Below are positions 51,939 to 64,000 of a stretch of 64,000 nucleotides of DNA, one piece after another (position 1 is the first letter of the stretch; the number at the start of each line of letters is the position of its first letter). The notes under the pieces are model-generated. The model did no database searches, was not told the origin of the DNA, and worked only from the letters and a program-made list of their open reading frames with translations. Origin of the DNA: Amaranthus tricolor (Eukaryota > Streptophyta > Magnoliopsida > Caryophyllales > Amaranthaceae). A program made the position numbers and the translations under genes. The stretch is from the NCBI RefSeq assembly GCF_026212465.1, contig NC_080052.1, positions 12,252,121-12,316,120 of the forward strand. Direction: 5' to 3'.

Positions 51939-52381
51939 GAAATACCCACACCTTTTTCCTGAGGTTAGTAAGTTACGAGGCCGTAACTAAGTTTTTAAGG
52001 GGGGTAGAATGTGATAGAATTTTGTGCGTTTGCACGTACCTTCTCCTCTATGATACCGACCTATTACAAAATTGCTTGCTTTTGATTGATCGTGTCGAGT
52101 CAATTGTATGATTGATTGTGTTAAGTTAACTATGTGACATTTACATGCTTCGTTTGGGTGTTGAGTTAATTTAGATAATTATGAATGCTCGGAACGAAAA
52201 ATGTATGAATATTTGGATAGAGTGAGTATAATAGTGTCAATAAGGTCACGATCTTTGAGTTAATTCCTTAGGCTTAAAATCGTTAAGACACCTTCTTGAG
52301 TTATTAGAAATATAAATTCTCACAATTAGTACTTTGGTTGCGCTAGTTTTGGGGACGAAACTCCTTTTAAGGGGGGTAGTC
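51939..52381 (+). other. 3' non-coding region and polypurine tract of the Tekay-type element
   Basis: Two purine-rich tracts, TTAAGGGGGGTAGAA (about 51997) and TTTTAAGGGGGGTAGTC (about 52363). The second directly precedes the LTR start TGTAACACCCC. Confidence 0.65.
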
Positions 52382-52511
52382 TGTAACACCCCGAGATTTT
52401 AATGACGTAATTATTTAATATTTTAATAGCTTTTAAAAATTTCACAATTATATTAATCTATTTCCGAATTAGTTTTAATAAATTTCTTTCACATACAGAT
52501 TTAAATGTTAA

Positions 52512-53680
<1,169 letters not shown>

Positions 53681-54570
53681 TGACCAAGATGGTCAAGGTA
53701 CGAATGTCCAAGATGCCCAAGTCCAATCCAATGCAAGGGAATTAATTTTGTCCAAGTCTTATTATGATCTTAGTATGCACGGTCCAAATAACTCATCAAG
53801 TGGTTGTACTTTGTTAAGTATAACTAAGTACTTTGTTGAAAGCATAAATTAAAGGGTGGCGGTTACAAGGCTTGATTGCAAGCCATTGAAGAGCATCAAT
53901 TGGGCTGATTAATTAGCGTGTTTTAAGGAGATTTAAAGCTGATTTTTAATCTCATTTAAAGAGGCAGTTTTGGAATTCAAGGGGCAGCTTTGAATGACGG
54001 TATTGGACAGTTTTTGAGAGATTAATTGCTAAACATTTATCCTTGTTTTAAGCTTAGTTTTAAGTAGTCTTTTAATTATTGTTGAATGGGATTAAAGTGG
54101 ACGGTTATGAGCCCTTTCATCATCTTTTGTTTTCAGCATTTTATTTTTGTTTTGTTGCTATTAATTAGGCAAGAGGTTGATGTAATTATTGGATGTAAGA
54201 TGGCTATATATAGCAAGCTAAATGATGAATGAAATGATATCCAGAAATTTGCCAAAAAACGTGTGTTTTGTTTATTGAACTTGACTTGTGTTTAGTCAAC
54301 TTTAATTGTCCAAATTTGAGTGTTCCAAATTTGAAGAGTTAGAGTTTTAGTGAGAGTTCCTAAAACTAAAGCTTGTAGTTGACGATTTGGTGAGAGTTCC
54401 CTAATCTAAGCTACACCCAAACAAGTGAGTGAGTGTTCCTCCTTGTTATATCCTCAAGTTTAGAGTGAGAGTTCCCCTTAACTATCTTGATTAACATTTT
54501 CTAAGTTAACCACACGCAAGACCCCTTAACTTTACACTTGTAGCAAGGTTTCCATCTTATTTACACATCA
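53681..54570 (+). repeat. 5' LTR of the CRM-type element
   Basis: 890 bp. It carries about 70 bp (near 54028-54098) that are absent from the 3' LTR. About a dozen substitutions distinguish the two over 820 aligned bases. The first 170 bp repeat the C-terminal coding region of pol. Confidence 0.95.
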
Positions 54571-54595
54571 TTTGGCGCGTCAGGTAGGGGGAGTT
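54571..54595 (+). other. Putative primer-binding site of the CRM-type element
   Basis: TTTGGCGCGTCAGGTAGGGG directly follows the 5' LTR. It has the TGGCGC...GGGG form of non-iMet tRNA primer sites used by many plant gypsy elements. The exact tRNA is not assigned. Confidence 0.55.
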
Positions 54596-54634
54596 TTTCC
54601 ATACACTTCCAAAGGGGTCGAATACCTACATATC

Positions 54635-55912
54635 ATGGGAGAGAATCAAGATTTAAGGGTAGCTTTGGAAGCTCTAAATCGTTCCATTGCTAGTCAAGAA
54701 AGGTTGGCCGAAACTAATGCCAATCTACAAGGGAATCTTTCTGCCTTAATGGCAAGACTCCTGAACGAGCAAGATAGGAGAGATCAAGATGAAGAACCTC
54801 CACCTAGGAGGGAGGATAGGAGTCTAAAAGTAGACGTCCCTTCCTTTGATGGGTCACTTGATCCAGAGAAGTACTTGGAATGGGAGAAATCCTTGGAAAG
54901 GTACTTTGAATACAAAGATATTCAAGAAGAAGTGCAGAAATATTAGATAGCCAAGGTGAAATTGAAGGGCTATGGTGAAAGTTGGTTGCAAGGGGAACAA
55001 AGGGCACGTACCCTTAGGGGTAAAGCTCCCATATCAATTTGGAACAAGTTGAAGAAACGGATGAGAGACCGTTTCATTCCTCATAATTATACGCAAAGCC
55101 AATATGTGAAGTGGAGCACTTTACAACAAAATGGCGATTCAGTGGAAGACTACATCAAAGAGTTTGATAGGCTTGCCATTGTGTGTGAAGTAACTGAAAA
55201 TGAAGAGCTCAAAATGGGGCGTTTTGTAGCTGGGTTGGATCAAGAGTTGCAAGACAAGCTTGAAGGTTACACTAAGCTTACTTTTGTGGAAGCTTGTAAA
55301 CTTGTGACCAAGTTTGATGCAAAAAGGAAGAAGAAGAAACCAACTACCACTCCTCCAGTGGTACGTAAACCACCTTTCTCTTTGAAGGATGGTTCTTCCT
55401 TTAACAGGCCCAATGACCCACCTAAGAAGGACAAGAAGGATTTCAAGCTAAGTGACATTGTGTGTTACAAGTGTGGAGGAAGGGGACATTTTAAGAAGGA
55501 TTGTCCTAACTCAAGAGCTTTAACCATGCAAGAGGTTAAGCTTATGGCCACGCAAAATATTAATTGGGAGGATTTTGAAACAGAAGAAGAGGAGACCGAG
55601 AATCCCAATGAAGAGGATGGGGAAGAAGATCATTGCTTTCCGGAGATGGAGGACAAAGCCAATCTGGTTGTTAGGAGGGCTTTGCAACCACGAGTAGAGG
55701 AGCCCTTGGTACCACAAAGGCAACACATTTTCATCACCAAATGTAAAGTTGGTGACGAGGTATGTGACTTAATTATTGATGGGGGTAGTGAGGCTAATAC
55801 TGTGTCAAAGACTTTAGTGTCTAGACTTTGTCTTACCACCACTAACCATCCACGTCTTTACAAGTTGAGTTGGTTAGATTCAAATTCTAGTACGGGGGTT
55901 AAAAAGCAATGA
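54635..55912 (+). pseudogene. CRM-type gag and start of protease
   Basis: Begins MGENQDLRVALEALNRSI. The capsid region has VPSFDGSLDPEKYLEWEKSL, then an in-frame TAG at 54944-54946, then KLKGYGESWLQGEQRART and WSTLQQNGDSVEDYIKEFDR. The zinc knuckle CYKCGGRGHFKKDC (about 55464) follows a Lys-rich stretch. Protease active-site motif LIIDGGSEANTV is at about 55770. The stretch ends at TGA 55910-55912. Confidence 0.92.
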
Positions 55913-58900
55913 ATGGTTAGTTTTTCTATTGGTTCCTATCATGATAGTCAATTGTGTGATGTTGTGTCAATGGATGCTTGTCATATTCTGCTTGGTAGGC
56001 CGTGGCAAACTGATAGAAAATCACTTCATGATGTATACCATAATACATACACTATAAGTCACCAAGGGAAACAAAAAAAATTACACCCTTTACCACCCCC
56101 ACGGTTTTCACAAAAACCATCCAAAGAAATTTCCTTGTTATCTTTTAAAGAATTTGAGAGGGAAGTTGTTGGTGAAGAAGAGTTGTTTTTGTTGTATTCA
56201 AAAGAAATTCATGAAAAATTTGTGAGTCAAAATCCCAAGTAGGCGCAATTGATTAAGGATTTTGAGGATGTCTTTCCAGATGAATTACCTATTGGGTTAC
56301 CACCCTTGACAGGAATTGAGCATCGAATTGATCTCCTTCCAGGCACACCATTGCCAAATAAACCTGCCTATAGATGTAACCCTTTAGAAACTAAGGAGTT
56401 ACAACGTCAAATAGAAGAGTTGATGGGTATGGGTTATGTGCGAGAGTCTATGAGTCCGTGTGTTGTTCCTGCTCTTTTGGTTCCAAAAAAGGATGGTACT
56501 TGGCGTATGTGCATTGATAGTAGAGCTGTTAACAATATTACTATCAAGTACAGGTTTCCAATTCCTAGACTTGATGACATGCTTGATGAGTTAAGTGGTT
56601 CGAAGGTGTTCTCAAAAGTTGATTTGAGAAGTGGTTACCATCAGATTCGAATGAGGGAAGGGGATGAATGGAAGACCGCCTTCAAAACAAAGCATGGGTT
56701 GTATGAATGGCTCGTGATGCCGTTTGGTCTTACAAATGCACCTAGCACTTTCATGAGATTGATGAACGAAGTGTTAAGGCCATTTCTTGGCAAGTTCGTG
56801 GTGGTGTACCTTGATGATATCCTTATTTACAGTCGAGATAAGGATGAACATTTGGAACATTTGTTTCAAGTTTTTACTGTTTTGAGAAAGCAAAAATTGT
56901 ATGGAAAACTTGAAAAATGTGATTTTATGTTATATGAGGTCACTTTTCTTGGTTACATAGTTTCAGGTGATGGCGTGAAAGTTGATCCAAGCAAGGTTGA
57001 AGCAATTCAATCATGGCCTAGTCCTAAAACACTCACGGAGGTCCGTTCTTTCCATGGGCTAGATTCCTTTTACAGGAGGTTCATTCGAAATTTTAGTACT
57101 CTCATGGCTCCCATAACCGAGTGCACAAAGAAGGGTTTGTTTGAATGGACTCCTCAAGCTCAAAAGGCGTTTGAAGAAATCAAAGAAAAGATGTGCAACA
57201 CACCTATCCTAGCACTTCTGGATTTTTCAAAGCCATTTGAAGTTGAGTGTGATGCAAGTGGGAAAGGAATTGGTGCCGTGTTGATTCAAGAGGGGCGTTC
57301 AATTGCTTACTTTAGTGAGAAGTTGAGTCAAGGCAAGCTGAATTATTCCACCTATGATAAAGAGTTCTATGCAATGGTAAGAGCTCTAGATCATTGGTCA
57401 TATTATTTGAGGCCACAACCGTTCATACTTCATTTTGATCATGAGTCCTTGAGGTTTATTCATGGGCAAAAGAAGTTGAATTCAAGGCATGCAAAATGGG
57501 TAGAATTTCTTTAAACATTTAACTTTTCATCCAAATACAAGAGTGGAAAGGCAAATGTTGTTGTGGATGCCTTATCTAGAAGGCATAATTTACTTGGTGT
57601 TGTTGAAGCCAAGATTCTTGGGTTTGAGTTTATCAAAGAGTACTACAAAGAAGATGAAGATTTTAAGACCATTTTGAAGAAATGTGTCGATGGACTCTAT
57701 GATTTATTTTCCTCACACGATGGTTTTCTTTTTAAGGGAAATAGATTATGCATTCCTAAGTGTCCGATTAGAAGTTTGTTGATCCATGAAACGCATGGGG
57801 GAGGTCTAGCTAGTCACGTTGGTGTTCAAAAGACATTGGAGCTTCTTCAAGCTCATTTCTATTGGCCTAAGATGTTATCTACGGTCCATCTTGTTATCAC
57901 TCGTTGCTCTACTTGTCAAAGGGCAAAAATGGTGTTTCATAAAGGTCTTTACAAGCCACTTCCTGTTCCCGAGAGACCTTGGGAAGATGTTAGCATGGAT
58001 TTTATTGTGGCTTTACCTAGAACTCAAAGGGGTAAAGACTCAATCATGGTGGTTGTTGATAGGTTCTCAAAGATGGCTCATTTCATTCCTTGTTATAAAA
58101 CCCAGGATGCTATGAAAGTGGCTAAGTTGTACTTTGAAGAAGTGGTTCGTTTTCATGGGGTGCCACGCACCATTGTGTTCGATCGTGATACTAAGTTCCT
58201 AAGTCATTTTTGGAAGTCATTATGGCGTCTCATGGGAACTAAGTTGCTGTTTTCTACATCACATCATCCACAAATGGACGGTCAAACCGAAGTGGTGAAT
58301 AGAGTTCTTGGTTCTTTACTTAGAACATTGGTTAGTAAGAGCACCAAGGATTGGGATGTTAAGCTTGCTCATGTCGAGTTTGCTTACAATAGGACTCCTA
58401 GTGCTACTACAAAGTATTCACCTTTTGAAGTAGTCTATGGTGTTAATCCCTATGTTCCTATTGATCTCATAGCCCTACCTCAAGATAAGTTTGTGCATGG
58501 AGGTGCTAAGGAACAAGCTGAGTTCATGGTCAAGATTCACAAGGAAGTGAGGAAGAATATTGAAAAGGCCAATGAGATTTACAAGAAGCAAGCCAACAAG
58601 AGGGTTAGAAACGTGAAGAATTTTGAAGTTGGTGACTTGGTATGGATTTACATGAGGAAAGAAAGGTTTCCTAGCCAAAGGAAAAACAAACTCATGCCAC
58701 GAGCTGAAGGTCCCTTTGAAATTGTGGAAAAGATCAATGACAATGCCTATAAGGTTGATTTAGGAGGCCAATATGGGGTCTCAAGTACGTTCAATGTGGG
58801 TGATCTTGCACCATATTATGATGATGAAGAATTGAGGACAATTCCCTTTGAAGAAGAGGAGGATGACCAAGATGGTCAAGCTACGAATGTCCAAGATGCC

Positions 58901-59035
58901 CAAGTCCAATCCAATGCAAGGGAATTAATTTTGTCCAAGTCTTATTATGATCTTAGTATGCACGGTCCAAATAACTCATCAAGTGGTTGTACTTTGTTAA
59001 GTATAACTAAGTACTTTGTTGAAAGCATAAATTAA
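55913..59035 (+). pseudogene. CRM-type pol: protease end, RT, RNase H, integrase
   Basis: Same frame as gag, interrupted by TAG 56240-56242 and TAA 57512-57514. MDACHILLGRPWQ ends the protease. RT shows [38 protein letters not shown] and the active-site YLDDILIYS (about 56808). RNase H starts [18 protein letters not shown]. The integrase has an H-H-C-C zinc part (HETHGG ... CSTCQRAK), the core Asp in MDFIVALPRT and TDGQTEVV-like DGQTEVVNRVLGSLLRTL. The C-terminus crosses into the 3' LTR at 58864 and ends at 59035. Confidence 0.94.
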
Positions 59036-59683
59036 AGGGTGGCGGTTACAAGGCTTGATTGCAAGCCATTGAAGAGCATCAATTGGGCTTATTAATTAGC
59101 GTGTTTTAAGGAGATTTAAAGCTGATTTTTAATCTCATTTAAAGCGGCGGTTTTGGAATTCATGGGGCAGCTTTGAATGACGGTATTGGACAGTTTTTGA
59201 GAGATTAAAGTGGACGGTTATGAGCCCTTTCATCATCTTTTGTTTTCAGCATTTTATTTTTGTTTTGTTGCTATTAATTAGGCAAGAGGTTGATGTAATT
59301 ATTGGATGTAAGAAGGCTATATATAGCAAGCTAAATGATGAATGAAATGATATCTAGAAATTTGCCAAAAAACGTGTGTTTTGTTTATTGAACTTGACTT
59401 GTGTTTAGTCAATTTTAATTGTCCACATTTGAGTGTTCCAAATTTGAAGAGTTACAGTTTTAGTGAGAGTTCCTAAAACTAAAGCTTGTAGTTGACGATT
59501 TGGTGAGAGTTCCCTAATCTAAGCTACACCCAAACAAGTGAGTGAGTGTTCCTCCTTGTTATATCCTCAAGTTTAGGGTGAGAGTTCCCCTTAACTATCT
59601 TGATTAACATTTTCTAAGTTAACCACACGCAAGACCCCTTAACTTTACACTTGTAGCAAGGTTTCCATCTTGTTTACACATCA
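58864..59683 (+). repeat. 3' LTR of the CRM-type element
   Basis: 820 bp. The 70-bp difference from the 5' LTR lies between two GATTAA words, as expected for deletion between short direct repeats. The purine-rich GAAGAAGAGGAGGA just before it (about 58850-58863) is the polypurine tract and also codes for a run of Glu. Confidence 0.95.
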
Positions 59684-59880
<197 letters not shown>

Positions 59881-59999
59881 TATAGTTACAATTTCTTAAA
59901 TAAAGAGGTTCGAATCAAAATGATTATTTTATTAAAATGTGTGAGCCCACGAAGGTGAGTCTCTTAGTTGGGGTCCCGCAAGAAAATGAATCGAGATAA

Positions 60000-60201
<202 letters not shown>

Positions 60202-60579
60202 GAGTATAAAACCCGTGAAAACTCTAAATGCTCAAAGGAGCCGTCATCCGTCCTTCTCTTCCTTCTCTTTCTTTCTCTCTTCTTCCCCTCGCGCCGCCAT
60301 AGAGCAGTTGGCCACCACCAGCCGCTGCATAGCCCCACAGAAACACCACCAAGCAGCCCCGACCTTTCTTCCTCATTTCCCGCGTCCAATTACCTTCCCG
60401 CACCACCTGCCACCCTTTGTTCTCTTTTCTTTTGATGTAACACCCGAATTTCCTCCCTTCCTTCACGATTCTGGTTTCGTTTAAGGGGTTGGAAATTCAG
60501 GGGTGTTACAAGTTAGTCAGTAAATTTTTTTATTTTTTTGTTAAATATTTTTCGTATTTCATAAACTATTATTTCGCAA

Positions 60580-60860
60580 AATAATGGACTTACGTAGTGA
60601 AAAAAGTTTGATGTATAAGTGTAGTTGTAAAGGAGTTTATAATATTAGATATTTAGAAGGGGTTGAGGAATTTATACAAATTGCACAGAAAAAATCCAGA
60701 GCAGGTTAGATGTCCATGCAAACGATAATCGTAAAATATTTGCTCCAAAAGTCATAAGAGAACATTTGTTGAAAAAGGAGTTTTTTGAACATTACTACGA
60801 TTGGTATATTCATAAAACTTCTGAAGGTGCACCAAGTAATGTGATGGTTCCAGAAGAGCA
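60580..60860 (+). pseudogene. CACTA transposase-associated domain fragment
   Basis: Readable with frame changes: YLEGVEEFIQIAQK, a CPCKR-like word encoded near 60710, then APKVIREHLLKKEFFEHYYD with WYIHKTSEGAP. This order (GVEEFI ... CPC ... HLLKKGF-YxxWxxHG) is that of the plant Transpos_assoc domain. No further CACTA protein follows, and no ends were found. 60861-61140 holds no recognised feature. Confidence 0.55.
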
Positions 60861-61140
60861 ACAGCGTCACACAATGCAAGTGAAACGTTGGATTTGTGAG
60901 TCAATTTCCATCACCAAGGAAGACCTCCATCTGTACTTGGTGCACAATGCCAGGTAGTATTTCAAGACTAGAATGCTTGTGGGATAACATATGTAGATTA
61001 TTGTCCAAAGATGTGCTATATAGACAAAAAAAACCTTATTACAAATCTCATGTAGTTTTATTATACGAGTAATTATGATTATTAGTTTCTTACAATTTGA
61101 TCTTATAATCACTATATTCTATACAATTTATAAAAATTTA

Positions 61141-61614
61141 ACCGGAAATATGTACTAGATTTGAATCTCACAGATCACCAATTAAGGAATTATGCCCTAA
61201 AGATATTGAGGAGATGCTTAACAATGGAAGTCCTTTAATGAATATATGTCCTAAAATTTGCCCAGGCGATATTATCATCAGAGATGGAAGTAATAAGCTA
61301 ATCATGGAGGAGCTTAATTAGGACAAGGAATCTCTAAAAGTTTAGCTACATGCGTTGCCGTTGATGATTGAAGATCAGACCCTAATACACAATGAAATTA
61401 CTACAACCATTGGAAGAGGACAAGGAGGTGTATTTTTTCTACATAGATAAGGTGGGACTAGAAAACATTTATGTGGAATATTATGTTCAAGTCTAAGATC
61501 AAAAGGTGAAATTGTTCCTCGTGTTGCATCAAGTGGCATAACCTCTTTATTATTTTGTAAAAGCAGGATTGCACACTTAAGATTCGGAATACCCTTTGAA
61601 GATCTATAGGAGAT

Positions 61615-61615
<1 letters not shown>
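61141..61615 (+). pseudogene. Helitron Pif1-like helicase, N-terminal part, degenerate
   Basis: Readable pieces include NGSPLMNICPKICPGDIIIR, LPLMIEDQTLIHNEI and GGVFFLHR, then the Walker A position as GGTRKH instead of the GGTGKT expected of Pif1 helicases. SKGEIVPRVASSGITSLLF and AHLRFGIPFEDL follow, matching motif Ia. Stops interrupt the frame (for example near 61319, 61342 and 61447). The helicase is broken off at the poly-G run. Confidence 0.8.
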
Positions 61616-61648
<33 letters not shown>

Positions 61649-61652
61649 GGGG
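61616..61652 (+). repeat. Homopolymer of 32 G
   Basis: G at 61616-61647, then A and four more G. It sits exactly at the point where helicase similarity stops. It can form G-quadruplexes and is also a known assembly risk. Confidence 0.95.
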
Positions 61653-62860
61653 TGATAGAGAGTATGCCTGTTTAAAATTTTTCTCTGGAAGGTGAGCTTA
61701 AGAGCTTAGGAGACCTTTCAAAACAGTTTTCTGAAACTGTTAAGGTCAAATAATAAATCTAAGAACTAAATGTGAAAATGAACAAGGGAATTGTTAACGA
61801 GGTTCGGCTATCAATAGCCTACTCCACGCCAATGGGTTCTTTTCCAACCTTTAGGATTCAACGCCTTTTATTAATGAACCTTAGATGACTAAGAAGAACT
61901 CTTTATCTTCTCTCACCACGTTCTTCCCCTCGAAGAACGTTTTACAAGTTTCCTTAATAAAAGTTCTAATCCCAATCTCACAAAAGAGAAATCAAATGAA
62001 TACTTTTAAAAGTATTCCAAGCTTTAAGGCATAAATGAAATTAAAGTTCTAACTCTCTTTTACTCTAACCTATTATAAATGAGAGAGTTAGATGAATTAA
62101 GTTTACAATACTTTTTTGAATGTAAGTAGAAAGCTAGGATATAAGTTGTGTTGCAATTCTCATAATTCTTGAATGAAGCATGTTATATATATGTTACGCC
62201 TCCAACATAGCCATTAAAACAATTGAAACTTCATTCCTTGATTTTCGCCAACTGCTTGTGCTGAACCAGTCTTCAAAATCTTAGACAACAAGTAAAACTG
62301 ACACTCCACCTTGACGTGTTCAACATATACGGTTTTTGTTGCTATTTCTAGCTTTTCCAAATCTTTGATATGCTGTCACATTAGCACCCATGCCGCATTG
62401 AATATTGATTAATTATTCTTCCTATTTTTTACTTGAGCTAAAAACAACTCCATATTTATAGAAAAACCTATAATTAGTATAATCTTGTTTACCAAGTAAA
62501 ATACTCATTTATTTTATCAAGTTATAAACCATGTCATTAAGCTATATGACAAAAACGTGTTATTGAACTTAGTAAATTACTTATTAAGACATAAGCTTTA
62601 TTTAATCTTATCTTATAAAAACGTTAAACTTAAGTCAAGCTATTTCAAACTTATTTCAAAATATATTTGGACTTCAAATTATCTATCAATCAAACACTAT
62701 AAATCTAATATGATTTTGGACCTATTTTAACAACTAAATATGATCACTCAATTTATTTGTTTAACATAATTTGCATTTTGAATATCATCACATAAAGAAA
62801 TTGAGTCTTCACCCTTTAAGGTTATTGATGATTCAACGTGTAGAGGCATAGAACTTAATA
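61653..62860. other. Unidentified insertion interrupting the Helitron helicase
   Basis: About 1.2 kb with no coding signal, between the IPFEDL part and the next helicase motif. Words such as TTGTTAACGAGGTTCGG and CCTACTCCACGCC resemble plant LTR sequence, so an LTR or solo LTR is possible, but paired ends and a target duplication were not found. Confidence 0.5.
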
Positions 62861-62899
62861 GTCATTTAGTAGAACTCAATAAAAATAAACAAGCTTATC

Positions 62900-63985
62900 A
62901 TTTGGGTTGAGGCTCCAATGACTCCAAGCATTGCTTTGAAACTTCAGACAAAAGTTTACGCGATGTAATTCATTTTCGAAATGGTAAACCATCTTAATTA
63001 CGTTTTGGAGGCAAGGTTGTTGTCTTTGGTGGTGATTTTAGGCAAGTTTTATCGATAATTCCAAAGGTTACAAGACGAGACATTGTATTCGTAGCACTCA
63101 ACTTTTCAAAGATTTGGAATGACTCTAAGGTGTTACGGCTTATAAAGAACATAAGCTTACGACTGGGATTAACCAATGCTAATGAGCTTTGAGAGTTTGC
63201 AGATTGAGTTCTCAAAGTTGGTGATGGAAAGATTGGAGGACCTAACGATGGAAAGGCTACTATCGATATACCTGAAGATTTTTTAATAAAAGAAGCATCT
63301 GATCCAATAGCTGCAATTGTTGATTCCATATATCCTAGAACTCGTAAGGGTTCAACTGGTAGTTCATACTTTAAAAAGAGGGAAATACTAGCACCAATAA
63401 ATGAGATTGTTGATAAGATCAACTAAAATATATTGTCACTTTTTCCAAGAGAGGAAAGGACGTACTTGAGTTCGGATTCAATCGAAGATAAATCTGACGA
63501 TAATTATAGTGGTAGTGACAATGCATTTTCAATTGAATTTCTTAACCCAATACGTGCATTTGGTGTTCCCAACCATAATTTGCTATTAAAAGTTGGTGCT
63601 CCAAGTATGATACTCAGAAATAGGATCATTCAGCAGGCTTATGCAATGATATACGTTTATTAGTTGATCATCTTGGTTATCAAATTATACAAACAGCTGT
63701 TACATCCAGATCAATTACAAGGTATTCACTCCAAGGATTACACTCACACTGACGGATAATTCTAAAATCCCAGTTGCTATACAAATAAGACAATTTCATG
63801 TGTCTTTGTGATTTGCGATGACGATTAATAAGAATCAAGGGCAATCACTATCCCATGATGGTTTGTTCTTACCTAAGGTAGTATTTAGTCATGGACAATT
63901 TTACATTGGAGATTTTAGAGTGACTAGCACAAAAGGTTTGAAATTCTCATATAATTATGTGATATAAGGATATTTGTTGAAGTAT
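62900..63985 (+). pseudogene. Helitron Pif1-like helicase, C-terminal part, degenerate
   Basis: IIWVEAPMTPS stands at the Walker B position, where DEAP is expected, so the catalytic acidic pair is altered. It continues FGGKVVVFGGDFRQVLSIIP (motif III), NPIRAFGVPNHNLLLKVGAP (with frame breaks) and FAMTINKNQGQSLSHDGLFL (motif VI), close to the canonical FAMTINKSQGQSL. The frame has several stops. The sequence reaches nearly to the window end; the typical CTRR terminus was not seen. Confidence 0.82.
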
Positions 63986-64000
63986 GAGGTGTTTTAAACC

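Larger units (their letters stand above)
53681..59683 (+). mobile_element. Complete CRM-type Ty3/gypsy retrotransposon
   Basis: 6003 bp. LTRs at 53681-54570 and 58864-59683 begin TGACCAAGATGGTCAAG and end ACACATCA. The 5-bp target duplication TATAC is at 53676-53680 and 59684-59688, inside the (TA)n tract. Order gag-PR-RT-RNaseH-IN. The end of the polyprotein runs into the 3' LTR and reads RINDNAYKVDLG-like and STFNVGDLAPYY, features of the CRM clade of chromoviruses. Four in-frame stops inactivate it. Confidence 0.95.

Overview
The window is plant nuclear DNA. It holds a spliced, TATA-driven ABC transporter gene with 23 exons, surrounded and invaded by plant-type transposons: Ty1/copia, Ty3/gypsy, CACTA, Mutator-like, Helitron and Stowaway-like. 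Long (TA)n and (ATT)n microsatellites are frequent. The species cannot be fixed from sequence alone. A eudicot is likely, and a member of the Caryophyllales is possible but unproven.

Layout. 1-1680 is the 3' end of an LTR retrotransposon. 1683-4583 is the 5' flank of the gene and contains a diverged duplicate of the promoter-proximal segment, CACTA-like subterminal repeats, a MITE and a (TA)n tract. 4831-33558 is one full-size ABCG (pleiotropic drug resistance, PDR) transporter gene. I could join 23 exons in an open frame of about 1406 codons without a break, so the gene looks intact although its introns are full of transposons: three foldback MITEs, Stowaway-like elements, a CACTA-like remnant, and a complete Copia retrotransposon (23985-29042) in intron 14.

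33838-42943 is a 9.1-kb Mutator-like element (MULE) starting 280 bp after the ABCG stop codon. It carries a decayed MURA/OTU-type transposase on the plus strand and a decayed plant-mobile-domain (PMD) gene on the minus strand. The PMD gene is split by a 2.3-kb non-autonomous CACTA element (37858-40162). 43943-49551 is a second CACTA element with a degenerate transposase and an unusual 39-codon triplicate repeat. It sits inside older DNA of another CACTA-like family.

50066-60510 is a 5'-truncated Tekay/Del-type gypsy element. Its 3' LTR contains a (TA)n tract of over 1 kb, and a CRM-type gypsy element (53681-59683) has inserted in that tract. 60580-64000 holds a CACTA transposase-associated-domain fragment and a broken Helitron helicase that is interrupted by unrelated sequence and a run of 32 G.

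The only gene likely to make a working cellular protein is the ABCG transporter. Everything else is mobile DNA, most of it inactivated by nonsense changes of the C-to-T kind. The LTR pairs of the Copia and CRM elements are nearly identical, so both insertions are recent. The CRM element, from a clade known to favour centromeric chromatin, hints at a pericentromeric position. The least ordinary points are the Walker B Glu-to-Ser change in NBD1, the GC-AG intron, the ~1.1-kb nested palindrome filling intron 12, and the promoter duplication.
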